This document shows positions 1-8,936 of a stretch of DNA of 38,853 bases, piece after piece. Below the pieces are notes generated by a model, which ran no database searches, had not been told where the DNA came from, and saw only the letters and a program-made list of their open reading frames with translations. Both the position numbers and the translations under genes were made by a program. Within the stretch, counting starts at the first letter, position 1. Each line of letters opens with the position of its first letter. Origin of the DNA: an uncultured Wohlfahrtiimonas sp. (GTDB lineage: Bacteria; Pseudomonadota; Gammaproteobacteria; Cardiobacteriales; Wohlfahrtiimonadaceae); contig CANRJX010000007.1 in NCBI GenBank assembly GCA_947631095.1, forward strand, positions 1 to 38,853, in the 5' to 3' direction.

Positions 1-1005
1 TGGGTATTAAAAGTTGTACCTGAAATGGGTGCTGGCTGGTGTCCTCCTGGTATTTTAGGTATTGGCATCGGCGGTACAGCTGAAGAAGCAATGTTAATGG
101 CTAAAAAATCCTTGATGGAACCAATTGATATCCAAGACTTAATGGCACGTGGCGCACAAACACGCGCTGAAGAAGTTCGCTTAGAACTCTATGAAAAAGT
201 GAATGCTTTAGGTATAGGCGCTCAAGGCTTGGGTGGTTTAACAACAGTATTAGACATTAAAATATTGGAGTGCCCTACTCACGCAGCTAACTTACCTGTT
301 GCGATGATTCCTAACTGTGCGGCAACGCGCCATGTTCATTTCACATTAGATGGCTCTGGCCCTGCAAAATTAACTCCACCGAGCTTAGACATCTGGCCTG
401 AAATTACGAATACAAATAACTCAGGTAAAAAAGTTAATCTTGATACATTAACCAAAGAAGAAATCGCTGAATGGAAACCTGGTGATACTTTATTATTGTC
501 AGGCAAGATCTATACTGGTCGCGATGCTGCTCATAAACGCATGGTTGATATGTTAAACAGAGGCGAAGAGCTACCAGTTGACCTTAAAAATAAAATGATC
601 TACTACGTTGGCCCTGTTGATCCTATCAATGATGAAGTGGTTGGTCCTGCCGGTCCAACGACAGCCACTCGCATGGATAAATTTACGCGTCAAATCCTTG
701 AATCTACTGGCCTACTTGGCATGATCGGCAAAGCTGAACGTGGCAATATTGCAATCGAAGCCATTAAAGATAATGAAGCAGTTTATCTGATGGCAGTTGG
801 CGGTGCAGCTTATCTTGTTTCTAAAGCGATCAAAGCATCAAAAGTTGTTGCTTTTGAAGACTTAGGCATGGAAGCCATTTATGAATTTACAGTAGAAGAT
901 ATGCCTGTGACTGTAGCAGTCGATACACAAGGTCAATCAGTGCATAAAACTGAGCCTGTAAAATGGCAAGCTAAAATTGGTAAAATTCCTGTTATTACCC
1001 AATAA
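1..1005 (+). CDS. fumA: Fumarate hydratase class I, 3' part
   Basis: Iron-sulfur fumarase that interconverts fumarate and (S)-malate in the TCA cycle, in the cytoplasm. The frame is open from base 1, so the 5' end lies outside the window; about 334 C-terminal residues remain of a single-chain enzyme usually near 500 aa. The segment starts in the catalytic domain: a Cys in the GWCPPG motif and a Cys in IPNCAATRH are the likely second and third [4Fe-4S] ligands; the first ligand would lie upstream. The C-terminal part (around PVDPINDEVVGPAGPTTATRMD) is the swivelling domain typical of one-polypeptide class I fumarases. A strong terminator follows, so it ends its transcript. The fumA symbol is by family; the numbering of paralogues in this genome is unknown. 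Confidence 0.93.
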   Translation, partial: WVLKVVPEMGAGWCPPGILGIGIGGTAEEAMLMAKKSLMEPIDIQDLMARGAQTRAEEVRLELYEKVNALGIGAQGLGGLTTVLDIKILECPTHAANLPVAMIPNCAATRHVHFTLDGSGPAKLTPPSLDIWPEITNTNNSGKKVNLDTLTKEEIAEWKPGDTLLLSGKIYTGRDAAHKRMVDMLNRGEELPVDLKNKMIYYVGPVDPINDEVVGPAGPTTATRMDKFTRQILESTGLLGMIGKAERGNIAIEAIKDNEAVYLMAVGGAAYLVSKAIKASKVVAFEDLGMEAIYEFTVEDMPVTVAVDTQGQSVHKTEPVKWQAKIGKIPVITQ

Positions 1006-1034
1006 AACAAAAATATACTAAAGTAAATTAATCG

Positions 1035-1064
1035 AATCCCCAATCACATCATTGGGGATTTTTA
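1035..1064 (+). terminator. Rho-independent terminator of the fumarase gene
   Basis: A perfect 10-bp stem (1035-1044 with 1051-1060), a 6-nt loop and a short T-rich tail on the plus strand, 30 bases after the fumarase stop codon. Confidence 0.85.
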
Positions 1065-1080
1065 TTGTCCAGAATTCAAT

Positions 1081-1106
1081 AAAAAAGCCGCTAAAATAGC
1101 GGCTTT
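1081..1106 (-). terminator. Rho-independent terminator of dat-ddc
   Basis: A perfect 9-bp GC-rich stem (1084-1092 with 1098-1106) with a 5-nt loop. Read on the minus strand it ends in six T, 15 bases after the ddc stop codon. Confidence 0.88.
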
Positions 1107-1120
1107 AAACATTAGCTGAA

Positions 1121-2560
1121 TTAGCAATCCAACAGCTTTTCAATTGTTTTAAACATTTGTTCCACATGTTCAAAACGAGTCAATGGATTCAACAATGTTA
1201 ATTTTAATGTCACAATACCTGAACGACGAGTGACACCTAAGTTTGCATGGCCTTCATCAAACAATAACTGTGCAATATAACGATGAATCTTTGTACTATC
1301 TCTGCCTTTTAGTGCAGACTCTTTAATCCTAAATAGTACACTCGCCAACTGCGTAGAGTTGACTAATTCAAAATGCTCAGATGATTCTACAAATGCAGCC
1401 ACTTGTTGCGCTAAATCAATAGAGTAATCCACCATATCGCCATACTGATCAGCACCAATACTTCTAAAACTCATCCACAACTTCAACGCATCAAAACGTC
1501 TTGTTGTTTGGATGGATTTACTCACCAAGTTAGGCACGCCTTCCAACTCATCTTCAACAGGATTCAAGTAATCATCATGACGACGAATCAACTCATAATT
1601 TTTACCATCTCTCAATACAAAAGCGCCACAACTGATGGTTTGTAAGAATTGTTTGTGAAAATCAAGCGCAATAGAATCTGCCAATTCCATTCCCTCTAAT
1701 CTTTCACGATACTTATGTGAGAATAATAGAATCCCACCCCAAGCAGCATCCACATGCAGCCAAACATTGTATTGTTTTGCTAATGCAGAAATCCCAACCA
1801 TATCATCAATCGCGCCAGTATCAGTTGTGCCTGCTGTTGCAACAATTGCAATTGCTTTTAAACCTTTTGCTTCTAAATCAGCCAAATTTTCTGCTAATTT
1901 TTCTACAATGATGCGACCACCATTATCACAAGGCACTGTCACCACTGCATCTTCTTCAAAACCTAATAACAGTGCTGATTGCTGAACTGAAAAGTGAGCT
2001 TGTTCTGAACAGATGATGACCAATGAGTTTTTAGCAAACTGTGGATACTGTTTCAAAGTATATTCACGGGCTAATAGCAATCCCATAAAATTACTTTGCG
2101 TGCCACCGCTTGTAAAAATACCCGCATCACCTTCAGGATAACCGATCACACGACGCAATTCAGTGACAATACGTTCTTCAAACAATGTTGCCGAAGGACT
2201 TTGATCCCATGAATCCATCGATTGATTCGATACATTGATCAACACTTCCGCCAATTGCGATGCTAAAGTTGTCGGACAATGCAAATGCGCCGAGCATAAA
2301 GGATGATGAACTTGTAAAGCATGTTTTAAAAAGTATTCATTCGCTTCTTGCAGTGCTTGCTGATCTCCAACTCCTTGCTTTGGCATCATTTCGATGTTTT
2401 TCAATTGAGCACGTAAAGTTTCAATCGGAATACCATCAAACATTTCACCTGAATCTAGCCAATCAGCAGCAACATCAATCGCTTCTTTCATCAAAGCGCG
2501 GTATTGATCCGCGCCTTCTTTACCTGTTGAGGTAACACCCAAGGTAATATCAGTTTTCAT
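1121..2560 (-). CDS. ddc: L-2,4-diaminobutyrate decarboxylase
   Basis: PLP-dependent group II decarboxylase that converts L-2,4-diaminobutyrate to 1,3-diaminopropane and CO2. The PLP lysine lies in DFHKQF (about residue 303), the pyridine-nitrogen Asp in HVDAAWGG and the ring-stacking His in EQAHFS. The HPLCSAHLHCPT, NQSMDSWDQSPSAT and SKSIQTTRRFDALKLWM blocks are typical of the diaminobutyrate decarboxylases next to dat in Acinetobacter-like bacteria. At about 479 aa it is slightly shorter than the usual 500-510 aa. It starts 9 bases after the dat stop, so the two are co-transcribed. An ATG at 2566 is in frame, but AAGGA directly abuts it; the same Shine-Dalgarno sits 6 bases before the ATG at 2560, which is therefore preferred. 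Related decarboxylases act in siderophore synthesis, but no siderophore synthetase gene is nearby. Confidence 0.93.
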   Translation of the reverse strand: MKTDITLGVTSTGKEGADQYRALMKEAIDVAADWLDSGEMFDGIPIETLRAQLKNIEMMPKQGVGDQQALQEANEYFLKHALQVHHPLCSAHLHCPTTLASQLAEVLINVSNQSMDSWDQSPSATLFEERIVTELRRVIGYPEGDAGIFTSGGTQSNFMGLLLAREYTLKQYPQFAKNSLVIICSEQAHFSVQQSALLLGFEEDAVVTVPCDNGGRIIVEKLAENLADLEAKGLKAIAIVATAGTTDTGAIDDMVGISALAKQYNVWLHVDAAWGGILLFSHKYRERLEGMELADSIALDFHKQFLQTISCGAFVLRDGKNYELIRRHDDYLNPVEDELEGVPNLVSKSIQTTRRFDALKLWMSFRSIGADQYGDMVDYSIDLAQQVAAFVESSEHFELVNSTQLASVLFRIKESALKGRDSTKIHRYIAQLLFDEGHANLGVTRRSGIVTLKLTLLNPLTRFEHVEQMFKTIEKLLDC

Positions 2561-2569
2561 CGCCATTCC

Positions 2570-3919
2570 TTATTGAGTGATCGCTTTTAAAGCTGCATCT
2601 AAACGTTCAAGAATCAAGTCAACTTCATCTAAAGACAAAGTTAATGGCGGTAAAAATCGTAATACACAGCCATGACGCCCGCCTCTTTCTGCAATTAAAC
2701 CCGCTTTGAAACAAGCTTGTTGCAATGCTACTGATAATTCAGGTGCATAAGGTAAGCTGCCTAAATGATCTTTTTGACCTTTAGAATCAACAATTTCAAT
2801 CCCCAACATTAAACCACGGCCACGAACTTCACCAATGCAAGGATAAGTTTGCTGTAATTTCAACAAACCTGCTTTTAAAGCAGTACCTGATACATTCACA
2901 TTCTCTTGGACACCGTGCTTAGTGATCATTTCTAATGTTACTAAGCCTGTTGCCATGCCCAATTGGTTTCCACGGAATGTTCCTGTGTGAGCACCGGGTA
3001 ACCATAAATCAAATTCTGCACGATAAGCCACCAACGCCATTGGTAAACCACCACCAATTGCTTTAGACATGACGATCATATCTGGTACGATGCCTGATTC
3101 ATCAAACGCAAAGAATTGACCACTGCGACCAATACCAGCTTGAACTTCATCCAAAATTAAAATAATGCCTAAACGCTTTGTCACTTCACGTACACGTTGC
3201 AACCATTTCGCTGGTGCAGGAATTACACCACCTTCGCCTTGGATTGCTTCCAAGATTACAGCTGCTGGTTTTACGATGCCACTTTCAACGTCATCCAACA
3301 TTCTTTCGAACAAGTTTGCCAATGCTTCTTCACCCTGCTCTGCACCGATACCTAATGGACAACGGTAAGCATAAGGATAAGGCATGAACTGAACATAAGG
3401 CATCAATCCACCAATAGGATTTTTTGCACCCAAATTCCCTGTTGCACTTAATGTGCCATTTGTCATGCCGTGGTAACCACCTGTAAAACTAATAATGGTC
3501 GAACGGCCTGTCACTGTTTTTGCTAATTTGAAAGCTGCTTCATTCGCATCTGCACCCGTTGGGCCACAGAATTGAATTCTCCAATCACTTGCACTACCCG
3601 GCAAAAGATTAAGAACAGTTTCAGAAAATTGATCTTTTAAAGGCGTCGTCAAATCGAGCGTGTGTAACGGAAGTTCGCTCTCTAAAACATCTTTAATTGA
3701 TTGAATAATTTTAGGGTGATTATGCCCTAATGCTAATGTGCCTGCGCCTGCGAGACAATCTAGATACCTTTTTCCTTCAACATCTTCCAACCATGAGCCT
3801 TGCGCTTTTTTGATTGAAATCGGAAATTTTCTAGGATAACTTCGTGCGTTTGATTCGAAGCTTGCTTGTCGATCTACATAATATTGATTATCTAATGAAG
3901 ATAATGGTGTTGTTCCCAT
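2570..3919 (-). CDS. dat: L-2,4-diaminobutyrate:2-oxoglutarate aminotransferase
   Basis: Class III PLP aminotransferase forming L-2,4-diaminobutyrate from L-aspartate semialdehyde, with glutamate as amino donor. It is the first step to 1,3-diaminopropane. The 449 aa match the family length. Asp257 in [13 protein letters not shown] contacts the PLP ring nitrogen and Lys286 in [10 protein letters not shown] forms the Schiff base. The N-terminal [28 protein letters not shown]-type region is also typical. GAGGG lies 7 bases before the ATG. It is the first gene of the dat-ddc pair and faces a long, very AT-rich leader. It differs clearly from the second class III aminotransferase of this window (patA at 33616), so the two should not be read as duplicates. 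Confidence 0.93.
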   Translation of the reverse strand: MGTTPLSSLDNQYYVDRQASFESNARSYPRKFPISIKKAQGSWLEDVEGKRYLDCLAGAGTLALGHNHPKIIQSIKDVLESELPLHTLDLTTPLKDQFSETVLNLLPGSASDWRIQFCGPTGADANEAAFKLAKTVTGRSTIISFTGGYHGMTNGTLSATGNLGAKNPIGGLMPYVQFMPYPYAYRCPLGIGAEQGEEALANLFERMLDDVESGIVKPAAVILEAIQGEGGVIPAPAKWLQRVREVTKRLGIILILDEVQAGIGRSGQFFAFDESGIVPDMIVMSKAIGGGLPMALVAYRAEFDLWLPGAHTGTFRGNQLGMATGLVTLEMITKHGVQENVNVSGTALKAGLLKLQQTYPCIGEVRGRGLMLGIEIVDSKGQKDHLGSLPYAPELSVALQQACFKAGLIAERGGRHGCVLRFLPPLTLSLDEVDLILERLDAALKAITQ

Positions 3920-4687
3920 GTCAAACCCTCTGTTAAAAAAGTTCTACTGTGGTAATAAAAGCACGCATTGGATTGAATTATAACTATCCACCTAATGATA
4001 CATTACGCTCAGATTTACTTAGCTCATAAATCTAATTTTGATTCAATTTTCTTTGTTCTTTTAATCTAACAGTAATTGTTAAGCTATCAATGCCAAGATA
4101 CTTACAACATTATGTTGTTATATCTAGTGGCCCTCCGTTAATAAAAATAAGTGTCAATTTGTCTAGGACAAATTAGCGGCGTATTCTGCATCATAAATTT
4201 ATCGTTGGCAATAACTGAATAAAAACGAATCAAAGAGTTAAGCGATATTTTTTCGGGCAAAAATAAGCTTTAATTAAATATGCAACACATTGATTTAAGA
4301 ATTGAATTAATTTTTAAAAACCATCAATACAATCATAAAAATACATTTGTTTACCAAAACATACAAAATTCAAATTTACAAAAAAATCATCTATATTTAG
4401 CTAATTAGCAGTAAATATTTAAAAATATGCCAAAATATTCAAATAATATATTTATTAAATCCACCAAAAAACATCATTAGTTTTTTAAATCACTGTTAAA
4501 AAGAAGCAATAAATGCTCAAATTAATCATCCAATCACACTAAAAAATTTTGAAATTTAAACAAACCACAGAATATTTTTAAGCATAAATATGATTGTGCT
4601 TCACCGATCTTTTGCATACACTTTGAATCAGCATATGACGAATGATCCAATAACTATAAATTTCATAACTTTTATAAGGTGATAACA
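3920..4687. other. Long AT-rich divergent intergenic region, dat / nucleoside hydrolase
   Basis: About 770 bases with no supportable coding frame on either strand. It must hold both divergent promoters, but they cannot be pinned down because the whole stretch is AT-rich and full of TATAAT-like words. The only structured element I can support is the palindrome at 4156-4174. No tRNA, riboswitch or repeat was recognised. Confidence 0.5.
4156..4174. promoter_or_regulatory. Near-perfect palindrome, candidate operator upstream of dat
   Basis: AATTTGTC-TAG-GACAAATT: two 8-bp arms around a 3-base centre, 237 bases upstream of dat and about 515 upstream of the nucleoside hydrolase. It is the most symmetrical site in this gap. 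The regulator is unknown; an operator is inferred only from symmetry and position. Confidence 0.35.
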
Positions 4688-5644
4688 ATGAGTAAAAAAG
4701 TCATTTTAGATACAGATCCTGGGATTGATGATGCAATGGCAATCATATTTGCACATGAACATAAAGATATTGATTTAATAGGCATTACTACAGTTTTTGG
4801 TAATGCAACCATCGAAACTACAACAAATAATGCTCTGCATCTTAAGCGTAAATTTGGGCTGTCTGCAGATATTGCGATGGGCGCAGCATCACCGCTTAAA
4901 ATCATTGCAAGAGATCCAGCTGCCATTGTGCATGGTAATAATGGACTGGGCGACATTGACATTCCACAAGAAGACTTTGGCACATTAAATAATCATAATG
5001 CGTATGATTACATCATTGAACAAATCCATGCAAATCCACATGAAATCACATTGATTGCAGTTGGCCCTCTCACTAACTTAGCCTTAGCCGTACAAAAAGA
5101 TCCATCAATTACAGGCTTAGTCAAAGAAGTGATTATTATGGGTGGAGCTTTTGGTCATCATGGTCATACAGGCAATGTTTCCCCGTTTGCAGAAGCGAAC
5201 ATTATTGATGATCCGCATGCAGCTGACATCGTTTTTACATCTCCATGGCCAGTGACAGTTGTCGGTTTAGACGTAACAAAATTATCTGTTATGGATGGCA
5301 ATTACATTGCAAAAATCGCAAAATCATCAGAAAAATATGGCGAATTTCTTGGCCAAATTACTCCTTTTTATGCCAACTTCCATAAAAAAGCATTCAATAT
5401 GGATGGCTTTCATGTACATGATTATTCCGCCCTTGCTTATGCAGTGGATCCATCACTATTTACCACTAAACGCGGAAATATCAGGGTTGTCACAGAAGGA
5501 CCTGCAATTGGACACACCATGTTTAAAGATAATCCTCGTATTTTCCCAATGGATGAGTGGAGCAATCAACCAAAACAAAACATCTGCATAGATGTTAATA
5601 GCGAAGCACTACTTGAGCTATATTTTAAAACCATCTCAGCTTAA
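4688..5644 (+). CDS. Inosine-uridine-preferring nucleoside hydrolase family protein
   Basis: Ca2+-dependent N-ribohydrolase that splits ribonucleosides into base and ribose for purine/pyrimidine salvage; probably cytoplasmic, as no signal peptide is seen. The hallmark N-terminal cluster DTDPGIDDA gives Asp10, Asp14 and Asp15 for calcium and water. Other family blocks are VHGNNGLGD (about 81-89), MGGAF...NVSPFAEANIIDDPHAA (151-179) and the His244-Asp245 pair before YSALA. The 318 aa fit RihA/RihB/RihC/IunH enzymes; the exact base preference cannot be read. The ATG at 4688 is chosen because AAGG lies 8 bases upstream; an in-frame GTG at 4679 overlaps that site. It is monocistronic, between a long leader and a strong terminator. 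Confidence 0.9.
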   Translation: MSKKVILDTDPGIDDAMAIIFAHEHKDIDLIGITTVFGNATIETTTNNALHLKRKFGLSADIAMGAASPLKIIARDPAAIVHGNNGLGDIDIPQEDFGTLNNHNAYDYIIEQIHANPHEITLIAVGPLTNLALAVQKDPSITGLVKEVIIMGGAFGHHGHTGNVSPFAEANIIDDPHAADIVFTSPWPVTVVGLDVTKLSVMDGNYIAKIAKSSEKYGEFLGQITPFYANFHKKAFNMDGFHVHDYSALAYAVDPSLFTTKRGNIRVVTEGPAIGHTMFKDNPRIFPMDEWSNQPKQNICIDVNSEALLELYFKTISA

Positions 5645-5650
5645 ACACAC

Positions 5651-5680
5651 AAAGACCGCTAATATTCAGCGGTCTTTTTC
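5651..5680 (+). terminator. Rho-independent terminator of the nucleoside hydrolase gene
   Basis: A perfect 10-bp stem (5651-5660 with 5668-5677), a 7-nt loop and a run of T, starting 7 bases after the stop codon. Confidence 0.9.
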
Positions 5681-5849
5681 TATCCATGAAATTTCAATCT
5701 TTTAATGTATTTAGCTCAATATTTTAAATATTTCATATTTTAATCTAGCCACATGAAATTTTATTCATGCAAAACATATATGTTTTAATAGAAAAACTCT
5801 TGTATTATCAATGTTCACCGCAATAATATTTAATTTCTCGCTCAATACA

Positions 5850-5862
5850 TGAATTAAATTCA
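5850..5862. promoter_or_regulatory. MetR-type binding site upstream of mesX
   Basis: TGAATTAAATTCA fits the established MetR consensus TGAA-N5-TTCA exactly. It overlaps a perfect 9-bp inverted repeat (5857-5876, AATTCATTG-TT-CAATGAATT), and a second imperfect site TGAA-N5-ATCA follows at 5871-5883. A TATAAC -10-like box at 5908-5913 would put the site roughly 60-70 bases upstream of transcription start, a normal place for a LysR-type activator. MetR control is inferred; no metR gene is in the window. Confidence 0.6.
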
Positions 5863-5965
5863 TTGTTCAATGAATTCAAATCATTTTTATTCATGATTTG
5901 ATTTAGGTATAACTTCTCTAATTCATAAATTCAAGCTTTAACGCAAAGATTAGGGGCAAATCACC

Positions 5966-6946
5966 ATGAGTAAACAATTTACATATTCGCTGAAAAGTAT
6001 TCGTTTTGATGAAAATTATCATCCATCTAATAATACGCGCTTAACAACAAATTTTGCCAACTTGGCACGCGGTGAAAGCCGCCAAGAAAACTTGCGTAAT
6101 ACTTTAAAAATGATGAACGAACGCTTTAATAGCTTAGCGAATTGGGATAATCCTAAAGGTGATCGTTATTCTATTGAATTAGAAATTGTTTCTGTCGGTA
6201 TGGACATTGGTAATAGCGGTGATGCTTTCCCGATCATTGAAGTTTTGAAAACAAATATCGTTGATCATACTACCAATAAACGCATTCAAGGAATTGTGGG
6301 CAACAGTTTTTCATCGTATGTCCGTGATTATGATTTCAGCGTTCTACTGTTAGAACACAACAAAGATAAAGAAACATTCAGTATCCCTGAAAATTTTGGT
6401 GATTTACATGGCAATCTCTATAAAGATTTTGTTAGCTCTGAGACATTTAAACAGCATTTTAATACACAACCTGTGATCTGTTTAAGCGTGGCGAGTAATA
6501 AAGTCTATCATCGCACGACAAATACTCACCCTATTTTGGGCTCTGAGTATGTGCTGAATGAATTCTCTTCAACTGACCAATATTTTGCAAAAATGGGATT
6601 AAGAGTGCGTTACTTCATGCCGCCAAATAGCGTTGCACCATTAGCATTTTACTTCAGTGGTGATCTTTTGAATGATTACACAAACCTAGAATTAATCAGT
6701 ACGATCAGCACAATGGAAACATTCCAAAAAATCTATCGTCCTGAAATTTATAATGCAAATGCTGTTGCCGGTGAAGTTTATCAACCAAGCTTACAAAATG
6801 AAAACTTCTCATTAACACGCATTGTTTATGACCGAGCTGAACGCACTCAATTGGCTATCGAACAAGGCAAGTTCACTGAGGAGCATTTCATTAAGCCTTA
6901 CCAAAATATTCTTGCATCATTATCTACCAACAATCTCGCTATTTAA
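5966..6946 (+). CDS. mesX: MesX (DUF1852), partner of the folate-independent methionine synthase
   Basis: DUF1852 protein of 326 aa, without signal peptide or membrane segments. In aerobic bacteria such as Acinetobacter, DUF1852 (named MesX) is encoded directly before the short MetE-like methionine synthase MesD and is reported to be needed for its activity together with oxygen. Its chemistry is not established as far as I know. Visible landmarks are the N-terminal FTYSLKSIRFDENY segment and the HRTTNTHPILGSEYVLNEFS block near residue 190. AGGGGC lies 8 bases before the ATG. mesD follows after 26 bases without a terminator, so the two form one transcript. The assignment rests on both the sequence type and the invariant pairing. 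Confidence 0.87.
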   Translation: MSKQFTYSLKSIRFDENYHPSNNTRLTTNFANLARGESRQENLRNTLKMMNERFNSLANWDNPKGDRYSIELEIVSVGMDIGNSGDAFPIIEVLKTNIVDHTTNKRIQGIVGNSFSSYVRDYDFSVLLLEHNKDKETFSIPENFGDLHGNLYKDFVSSETFKQHFNTQPVICLSVASNKVYHRTTNTHPILGSEYVLNEFSSTDQYFAKMGLRVRYFMPPNSVAPLAFYFSGDLLNDYTNLELISTISTMETFQKIYRPEIYNANAVAGEVYQPSLQNENFSLTRIVYDRAERTQLAIEQGKFTEEHFIKPYQNILASLSTNNLAI

Positions 6947-6972
6947 TTTACCTAGGATAAAAATTACCGATT

Positions 6973-8001
6973 ATGAAAAAATTATTACCCACTTCAACTG
7001 CTGGCAGCTTACCAAAACCATCTTGGCTCGCAGAACCTGAAAAATTATGGTCACCTTGGAAATTAGAGGGTGAACAACTGTTAGATGGCAAACGTGATGC
7101 GCTCTTGTTATCACTTCAAGAACAATTGCATGCAGGCATTGATATTGTGAGTGATGGTGAACAAACACGCCAACATTTCGTCACAACATTCATCGAGCAT
7201 TTAGATGGCGTAGATTTTGAAAAACGCGAAATCATGAAAATCCGTGATCGTTACGAAGCAAGTGTACCATCAGTTGTGGGTGCTGTTTCTCGCCCTAAAT
7301 CTGTATTTGTCGAAGATGCTAAATTTTTGCGCTCTCAAACAGATCAACCAATTAAATGGGCTTTACCTGGACCTATGACTATGATTGATACTTTGTATGA
7401 TGGTCATTACAAAAGCCGTGAAAAATTGGCGTGGGAATTTGCAAAAATTCTAAATCAAGAAGCACTAGAATTAGAAGCCGCAGGCGTTGATATCATTCAA
7501 TTTGACGAGCCTGCATTCAACGTTTTCTTTGATGAAGTGAATGATTGGGGTATTCCAACATTAGAAAGAGCCATCGAAGGCTTAAAATGCCAAACAGCTG
7601 TGCATATTTGCTACGGTTATGGCATTAAAGCAAACACTGATTGGAAGAAAACATTGGGCTCAGAATGGCGTCAATATGAAGAGTCATTCCCTAAATTACA
7701 AAAATCTAAATTAGATATCATCTCTTTAGAGTGTCAAAATTCACACGTTCCAATGGATTTAATCGAACTAATTCGTGGTAAAAAAGTGATGGTGGGTGCA
7801 ATTGATGTCGCCACTCATCAAATTGAAACTGCTGAAGAAGTGGCAGATACATTGCGTAAAGCATTGCAATTTGTTGATGCTGAAAACCTTTATCCTTCAA
7901 CAAACTGTGGCATGGCACCATTGCCGCGCAATGTTGCCAAAGGTAAATTACATGCATTAAGTGCTGGTGCTGCAATTGTTCGCGCTGAACTTGAATCATA
8001 A
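6973..8001 (+). CDS. mesD: MesD, folate-independent methionine synthase (MetE catalytic domain only)
   Basis: Forms methionine from homocysteine, but lacks the N-terminal half of MetE (342 aa against about 750), as in the core/MesD methionine synthases that do not use methyltetrahydrofolate. Zinc and homocysteine residues are visible: His211 and Cys213 in HICYGYG, Glu253 in SLECQNSH and Cys312 in NCGMAPLP. The barrel markers TAGSLPKP (N terminus), DGEQTR and QFDEPAF are also present. It follows mesX in one operon. The Shine-Dalgarno is weak (AGGA far upstream), which suggests translational dependence on mesX. In the MesD family the methyl donor is unresolved, to my knowledge. It could be annotated simply as MetE-like; the mesX neighbour makes MesD the better call. 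Confidence 0.87.
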   Translation: MKKLLPTSTAGSLPKPSWLAEPEKLWSPWKLEGEQLLDGKRDALLLSLQEQLHAGIDIVSDGEQTRQHFVTTFIEHLDGVDFEKREIMKIRDRYEASVPSVVGAVSRPKSVFVEDAKFLRSQTDQPIKWALPGPMTMIDTLYDGHYKSREKLAWEFAKILNQEALELEAAGVDIIQFDEPAFNVFFDEVNDWGIPTLERAIEGLKCQTAVHICYGYGIKANTDWKKTLGSEWRQYEESFPKLQKSKLDIISLECQNSHVPMDLIELIRGKKVMVGAIDVATHQIETAEEVADTLRKALQFVDAENLYPSTNCGMAPLPRNVAKGKLHALSAGAAIVRAELES

Positions 8002-8018
8002 GTACTATAAATTTAATG

Positions 8019-8048
8019 AACAAAAAGCCCCTTTATTGGGGCTTTTTT
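8019..8048. terminator. Bidirectional terminator between mesD and the HEAT-repeat gene
   Basis: A perfect 10-bp stem with four G:C pairs (8022-8031 with 8038-8047) and a 6-nt loop. T-rich tails occur on both strands, and it is centred between two convergent stop codons. Confidence 0.9.
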
Positions 8049-8053
8049 ACATA

Positions 8054-8803
8054 CTACAACTGTTTTGGCAATTGCTTGATTTGTACTGTTAGCCAACCTT
8101 TAAACAATACATTTTTTTGATATTTATACAAATCATACTCTTCAGGATAAATCGCACGAAACTTAGATTCAAAGCGATCATAAGAAAAATCTTCATGCAA
8201 AGAGCTCGCCACTTCCATCAATTTTTCTTTTAGATCTTTATCCACAAACATTGGCGCTTTTCTTGGGCGACTAATGTCATATCCAAAAATTTGTAAACGA
8301 TTATAAGCAGCTTCTCTCACATCATTCACAGGATCTGTTTTCATGATAGACAAAAATTCATCAATCACTTCCTTGCACTTATATTTACCCAACTTTTTAA
8401 TCGCATCAACTCTGCGTTCGTAGCTACTACGATCTTGTAATTTTTTCATCAAAGCATCAAAATCAGGTGGAACACCTTCCGTAAAGAGTGGTTTTGGTGC
8501 ATTCAATACATCCAACATGCCATTTAAATCTTCGCCTTTTTTATAACGCGAACGAATAATTTTTGCAGCATTTAATACATACTGAAAAGGCTTAGCCATC
8601 GGTGGTGTATTACCTTTTTTAACTAAGCTTTGATACTCGTTATAACGCTCTTCAACTCTCTTCCAATCTTCTGGATATTTCTTTCTAAATGCCAGAATGA
8701 ACTCATCATCAGAAGCATCTTTATCCATGCCCAATAAGACATCAATCACTTTTTTATCTTTATCAGGAATTACAACCCCTTTAGATAACCGCTTCTTTCC
8801 CAT
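8054..8803 (-). CDS. HEAT-repeat-containing protein of unknown function
   Basis: A 249-aa, lysine-rich soluble protein; I do not recognise a named family. Residues about 127-174 (YERRVDAIKKLGKYK followed by VNDVREAAYNRLQIFG) look like one or two HEAT-type helical repeats, which usually mediate protein contacts. The two ends resemble each other: residues 13-47 (DKD...DDEFILAFRKKYPEDW) and 187-223 (DKD...YDRFESKFRAIYPEEY) share DKD, F, FR and YPE at matching spacing, suggesting an internal duplication around the HEAT core. There is no signal peptide, membrane helix or enzyme motif. GAGG lies 6 bases before the ATG. It runs in the same direction as phr, 133 bases downstream of it; functional linkage to DNA repair is not shown. 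Confidence 0.75.
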   Translation of the reverse strand: MGKKRLSKGVVIPDKDKKVIDVLLGMDKDASDDEFILAFRKKYPEDWKRVEERYNEYQSLVKKGNTPPMAKPFQYVLNAAKIIRSRYKKGEDLNGMLDVLNAPKPLFTEGVPPDFDALMKKLQDRSSYERRVDAIKKLGKYKCKEVIDEFLSIMKTDPVNDVREAAYNRLQIFGYDISRPRKAPMFVDKDLKEKLMEVASSLHEDFSYDRFESKFRAIYPEEYDLYKYQKNVLFKGWLTVQIKQLPKQL

Positions 8804-8936
8804 ATTCGCCTCGTATTTACAATATAAAAAAATTTTGCCAATACAATAAAGATCAACATAAACATTTGCACGACATTATAGATACTTTTGAAAATCATGC
8901 CTCTAATTCATTTCAATCTTCATATAAAGCCAATCA

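Noticed and set aside
2260-2535. Plus-strand open frame inside ddc.
   Set aside because: It is a shadow of the conserved decarboxylase frame, with low-complexity translation and no start signal.
5681-5965. SAM or cobalamin riboswitch in front of mesX.
   Set aside because: No GC-rich conserved core or multi-stem layout is visible; only short AT-rich palindromes that fit protein binding.
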